Origin: SZUA-430 sp044375275
Lineage (GTDB): Bacteria; Pseudomonadota; Alphaproteobacteria; Micropepsales; Micropepsaceae
Reading direction: 5' to 3'
Length of the DNA stretch: 6,432 bases
NCBI GenBank assembly: GCA_044375275.1
Contig: JBILMZ010000202.1
Coordinates: 1 to 6,432, forward strand
Each line of letters begins with the position of its first letter. Position 1 is the stretch's first letter. Below the pieces are notes generated by a model that saw nothing but the letters and a program-made list of their open reading frames with translations, did not search any database and had not been told where the DNA came from. Of the stretch, positions 5,227 to 6,432 are shown one piece after another. The position numbers and the translations under genes are program-made.

Positions 5227-5663
5227 TTCTTCGCCACCGCCTCTTCCAGCCTGCGCAACCGCTCTTCCAGCTCCACGATCTCAAAGCCCTTGCGGTAGGT
5301 TTCAAGCAAGCCTGCCAGAGCTTGACCTTCATCGGGCCTGAGTTCGCCGCTTGCTACCTGTTCGAGTACTCTGGCGGTGGCCTTCAGCGTATCCGCAGCA
5401 CTGGAGACTTCAGGGATGGATGTTTGAAGCTTTCGTGTCTTCGGCACTGGCCACACCCGTTTTAGGATGATCTCGGCAGCAGCAAGATCGCCTTCCTTTG
5501 CCCGTTGCACCACCGCGCCAAGTACTTCTTCGGCACTCTCCTCGCCGATCACGTCCAGAAGCTTCGTGGCGGCGTTACGAAGGCCGGGAGGACGTCCTGG
5601 GCCACCAGCACCGCCGGGGGTGAAGAGAGGCTTGCTTGGCGATTTATTCTCGTTTTCTAACAT
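5223..5663 (-). CDS. DUF5681-like protein of phage/accessory DNA
   Basis: 146 aa. Residues 16-30 (PGGAGGPGRPPGLRN) match the Gly/Pro/Arg-rich opening typical of DUF5681, followed by a helical part with EESAEEVLGAVVQRAKEGD-type sequence and AAAEIILKRVWPVPKTR (about 61-77), also characteristic. The end (131-146) is a short charged coiled coil. DUF5681 proteins are often found in prophages and near terminase or replication genes; their role is not established. The gene starts 20 bp inside the preceding gene and ends with ATGA overlap onto the next, so it is part of one operon. A weak G-rich site precedes the ATG. Cytoplasmic, with no membrane segment. Confidence 0.85.
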   Translation of the reverse strand: MLENENKSPSKPLFTPGGAGGPGRPPGLRNAATKLLDVIGEESAEEVLGAVVQRAKEGDLAAAEIILKRVWPVPKTRKLQTSIPEVSSAADTLKATARVLEQVASGELRPDEGQALAGLLETYRKGFEIVELEERLRRLEEAVAKK

Positions 5664-6081
5664 GCTCGCACCCGTCCATCAGAGTTTCGGATTCTAACAC
5701 AGGCTCTCTGATCCCCAAACGTTCCAGCACGATGCAGGCATCCTGAATGCGGCACAGGCGGAACTCTTCTGCTGTTCCCGTCCAAGCCTTCCGTGCAACT
5801 GGTAGCGGTGGGTGTCGCTCCAGCCACTTGGCTATGCAGTCCAGCCATGCCCAGTGTGCGGCCTCTGGTTCTGACATCTCGCCGTCGTATTGACGGATAG
5901 CCCGCCTCTCATCTCTGAAGTCGCGCCAAGCAATCAGTGACCACGGTACTGGTGGAACCATCACGGGGATGACTAGCCCCCCGTGATGCGTGACAATTGG
6001 GACAATAGCGCCAATAGCTTTGTCCGGCGGGGCTATTGTCCCATTTGGCACTATTGTCCCGGCTCTAAGCCCGGCCGTCAT
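5644..6081 (-). CDS. Uncharacterised protein downstream of a DUF3987-like gene (start uncertain)
   Basis: 145 aa from the ATG at 6081, which has GGAG 7 nt upstream and overlaps the preceding stop by 17 bp. A second candidate start at 5961 gives 105 aa (MVPPVPWSLIAWRDF), directly after a hairpin. The frame stays open to 6405, but that upstream part is a shadow of the DUF3987-like gene. The first 40 residues are low-complexity and repeat-derived (GTIVPNGTIAPP, GAIVPIV), so the conserved protein may start at 5961. The body is Trp-rich, with ERRAIRQYDGEMSEPEAA (58-75) similar to an IR(E/Q)YDGG motif I associate with short alphaproteobacterial accessory proteins, then WLERHPP and a C-terminal RLCRIQDACIVLERLGI. 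The stop lies 20 bp inside the next gene. Function unknown. Confidence 0.62.
   Translation of the reverse strand: MTAGLRAGTIVPNGTIAPPDKAIGAIVPIVTHHGGLVIPVMVPPVPWSLIAWRDFRDERRAIRQYDGEMSEPEAAHWAWLDCIAKWLERHPPLPVARKAWTGTAEEFRLCRIQDACIVLERLGIREPVLESETLMDGCEHVRKRE
5961..5986 (-). repeat. 8-bp perfect hairpin abutting an alternative start codon
   Basis: TCACGGGG (5961-5968) and CCCCGTGA (5979-5986) are perfect inverted repeats with a 10-nt loop. On the minus-strand transcript the last paired base is the A of the ATG at 5961. If translation starts there, the hairpin would cover or adjoin the start site and could limit initiation. Confidence 0.6.
5998..6060. repeat. Structured repeat: 12-bp inverted repeat plus a third core copy
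   Basis: TGGGACAATAGC (5998-6009) and GCTATTGTCCCA (6032-6043) are perfect inverted repeats with a 22-bp spacer. CTATTGTCCC recurs at 6051-6060, and a 6-bp piece CAATAG lies at 6012-6017. Either right-hand copy can pair with the left one, so two hairpins exclude each other. It lies just past the DUF3987-like stop, inside the N-terminal repeat-coding part of the next frame. Confidence 0.8.
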
Positions 6082-6430
6082 GGGCAAGCTCCGCAAGCAC
6101 AGACCACAGTGCATCCAGCACCTCGTAACGTTCGGACATGCGACCGGGACGGTCACCAGCCCGCGATGTTGCTGCGCGCACCCACCCGGAATCCGCCAGG
6201 ATTTCAAGCGCGGGGTACGCTTCGTTCCGGTCGCGGACTCCAAGATGCTTTTCCCTGTAGACTTCACGAAGGGTGATGCTGGACGGCGGATTCTTGTCAC
6301 CCGCCTTTGATGCGAGCCACCGGGCAATCGTTCTGGCGTCACGTTCGGCTTTCGACAGGGCCGCATCCTGAAAGGTCCGAAGCGCGTGGCTGGCGAAGTA
6401 TTCATCGTGACAATAAATCGCCCGGGCCAG
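6065..6430 (-). CDS. DUF3987-like (YfjI/primase-helicase-associated) protein, C-terminal part only
   Basis: The frame is open to the right edge and ends at TAG (6067-6065); 121 residues are visible and the start is outside. The visible part reads AIYCHDEYFASHALRTF, then AERDARTIARWLASKAGD, ITLREVYREKHLGVRDRNE, ALEILADSGWVR and a short acidic end. This helix-rich order, with a winged-helix-like end (LREVYRE then ALEILADSGWV), matches the C-terminal region of DUF3987/YfjI-type proteins, which in phages, plasmids and integrative elements are replication-related with a helicase-like domain (family knowledge; the ATPase part is not in the window). Composition here is clearly protein-like, whereas the competing minus frame from 6405 is Arg/Pro-rich noise. 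It is the first visible gene of the overlapping minus-strand operon. Confidence 0.72.
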   Translation of the reverse strand: MARAIYCHDEYFASHALRTFQDAALSKAERDARTIARWLASKAGDKNPPSSITLREVYREKHLGVRDRNEAYPALEILADSGWVRAATSRAGDRPGRMSERYEVLDALWSVLAELAHDGRA

Positions 6431-6432
6431 TG

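Noticed and set aside
6082..6405. Upstream part of the long minus frame 6405-5644 read as the N-terminus of one 253-aa protein
   Set aside because: It is Arg/Pro/Cys-rich noise overlapping a clearly protein-like frame (the DUF3987-like C-terminus) on the same strand; the real gene in this frame starts at 6081 or 5961.
1..6432. CRISPR array, insertion sequence or second tRNA-derived att copy
   Set aside because: No regularly spaced repeats, no transposase frame with terminal inverted repeats, and no second copy of the tRNA 3' end were seen in the window.

Overview
The window looks like chromosomal DNA of a Gram-negative proteobacterium, most likely an alphaproteobacterium. The reasons are GC-rich coding DNA at the left edge, a CTATAGT-type tRNA promoter with a GC-rich discriminator, an alphaproteobacterial style of short membrane protein, and phage/plasmid-type accessory genes at the right. 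PEP-CTERM proteins imply an outer membrane and an exosortase, but no exosortase gene is visible here. The genus cannot be told from the sequence.

Layout. (1) 1-1372 is GC-rich: the 3' part of a GH19 chitinase/endolysin-type gene with a C-terminal peptidoglycan-binding domain, a convergent small membrane-protein gene, and a complete tRNA-Ser(GGA) with a good promoter. (2) 1373-1994 is about 620 bp with no convincing gene, beginning exactly at the tRNA 3' end. It carries small hairpins and near-repeats, as expected of an integration boundary or decayed DNA. (3) 1995-4707, visibly less GC-rich, holds three PEP-CTERM secreted proteins. Two overlap by ATGA and end in a rho-independent terminator; the third is a C-type-lectin-like protein with its own terminator. 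All three have the same VPEPST tail on unrelated N-terminal domains. The second and third also share the terminator and roughly 100 bp beyond it, so the 3' ends are a duplicated block. (4) 4733-6432, minus strand, is a compact overlapping run: the C-terminus of a DUF3987-like (primase/helicase-associated) protein, a 105-145 aa protein, a DUF5681-like protein and two small proteins that both carry RLxALE at residues 8-13. A structured repeat (12-bp perfect inverted repeat plus a third copy of its core) and an 8-bp hairpin lie just after the DUF3987-like stop.

How the parts may work together. The PEP-CTERM proteins would be secreted by Sec, anchored briefly by the C-terminal helix, and processed by an exosortase encoded elsewhere, giving surface or matrix proteins, one of them possibly sugar-binding. 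The right-hand operon looks like cargo of an integrated phage, plasmid or ICE. The tRNA-Ser 3' end is the natural candidate for that element's left boundary, but no integrase and no second att copy is in the window, so this is inference.

Most notable: the repeated PEP-CTERM-tail-plus-terminator block, and the mutually exclusive inverted repeats between the DUF3987-like gene and its neighbour.
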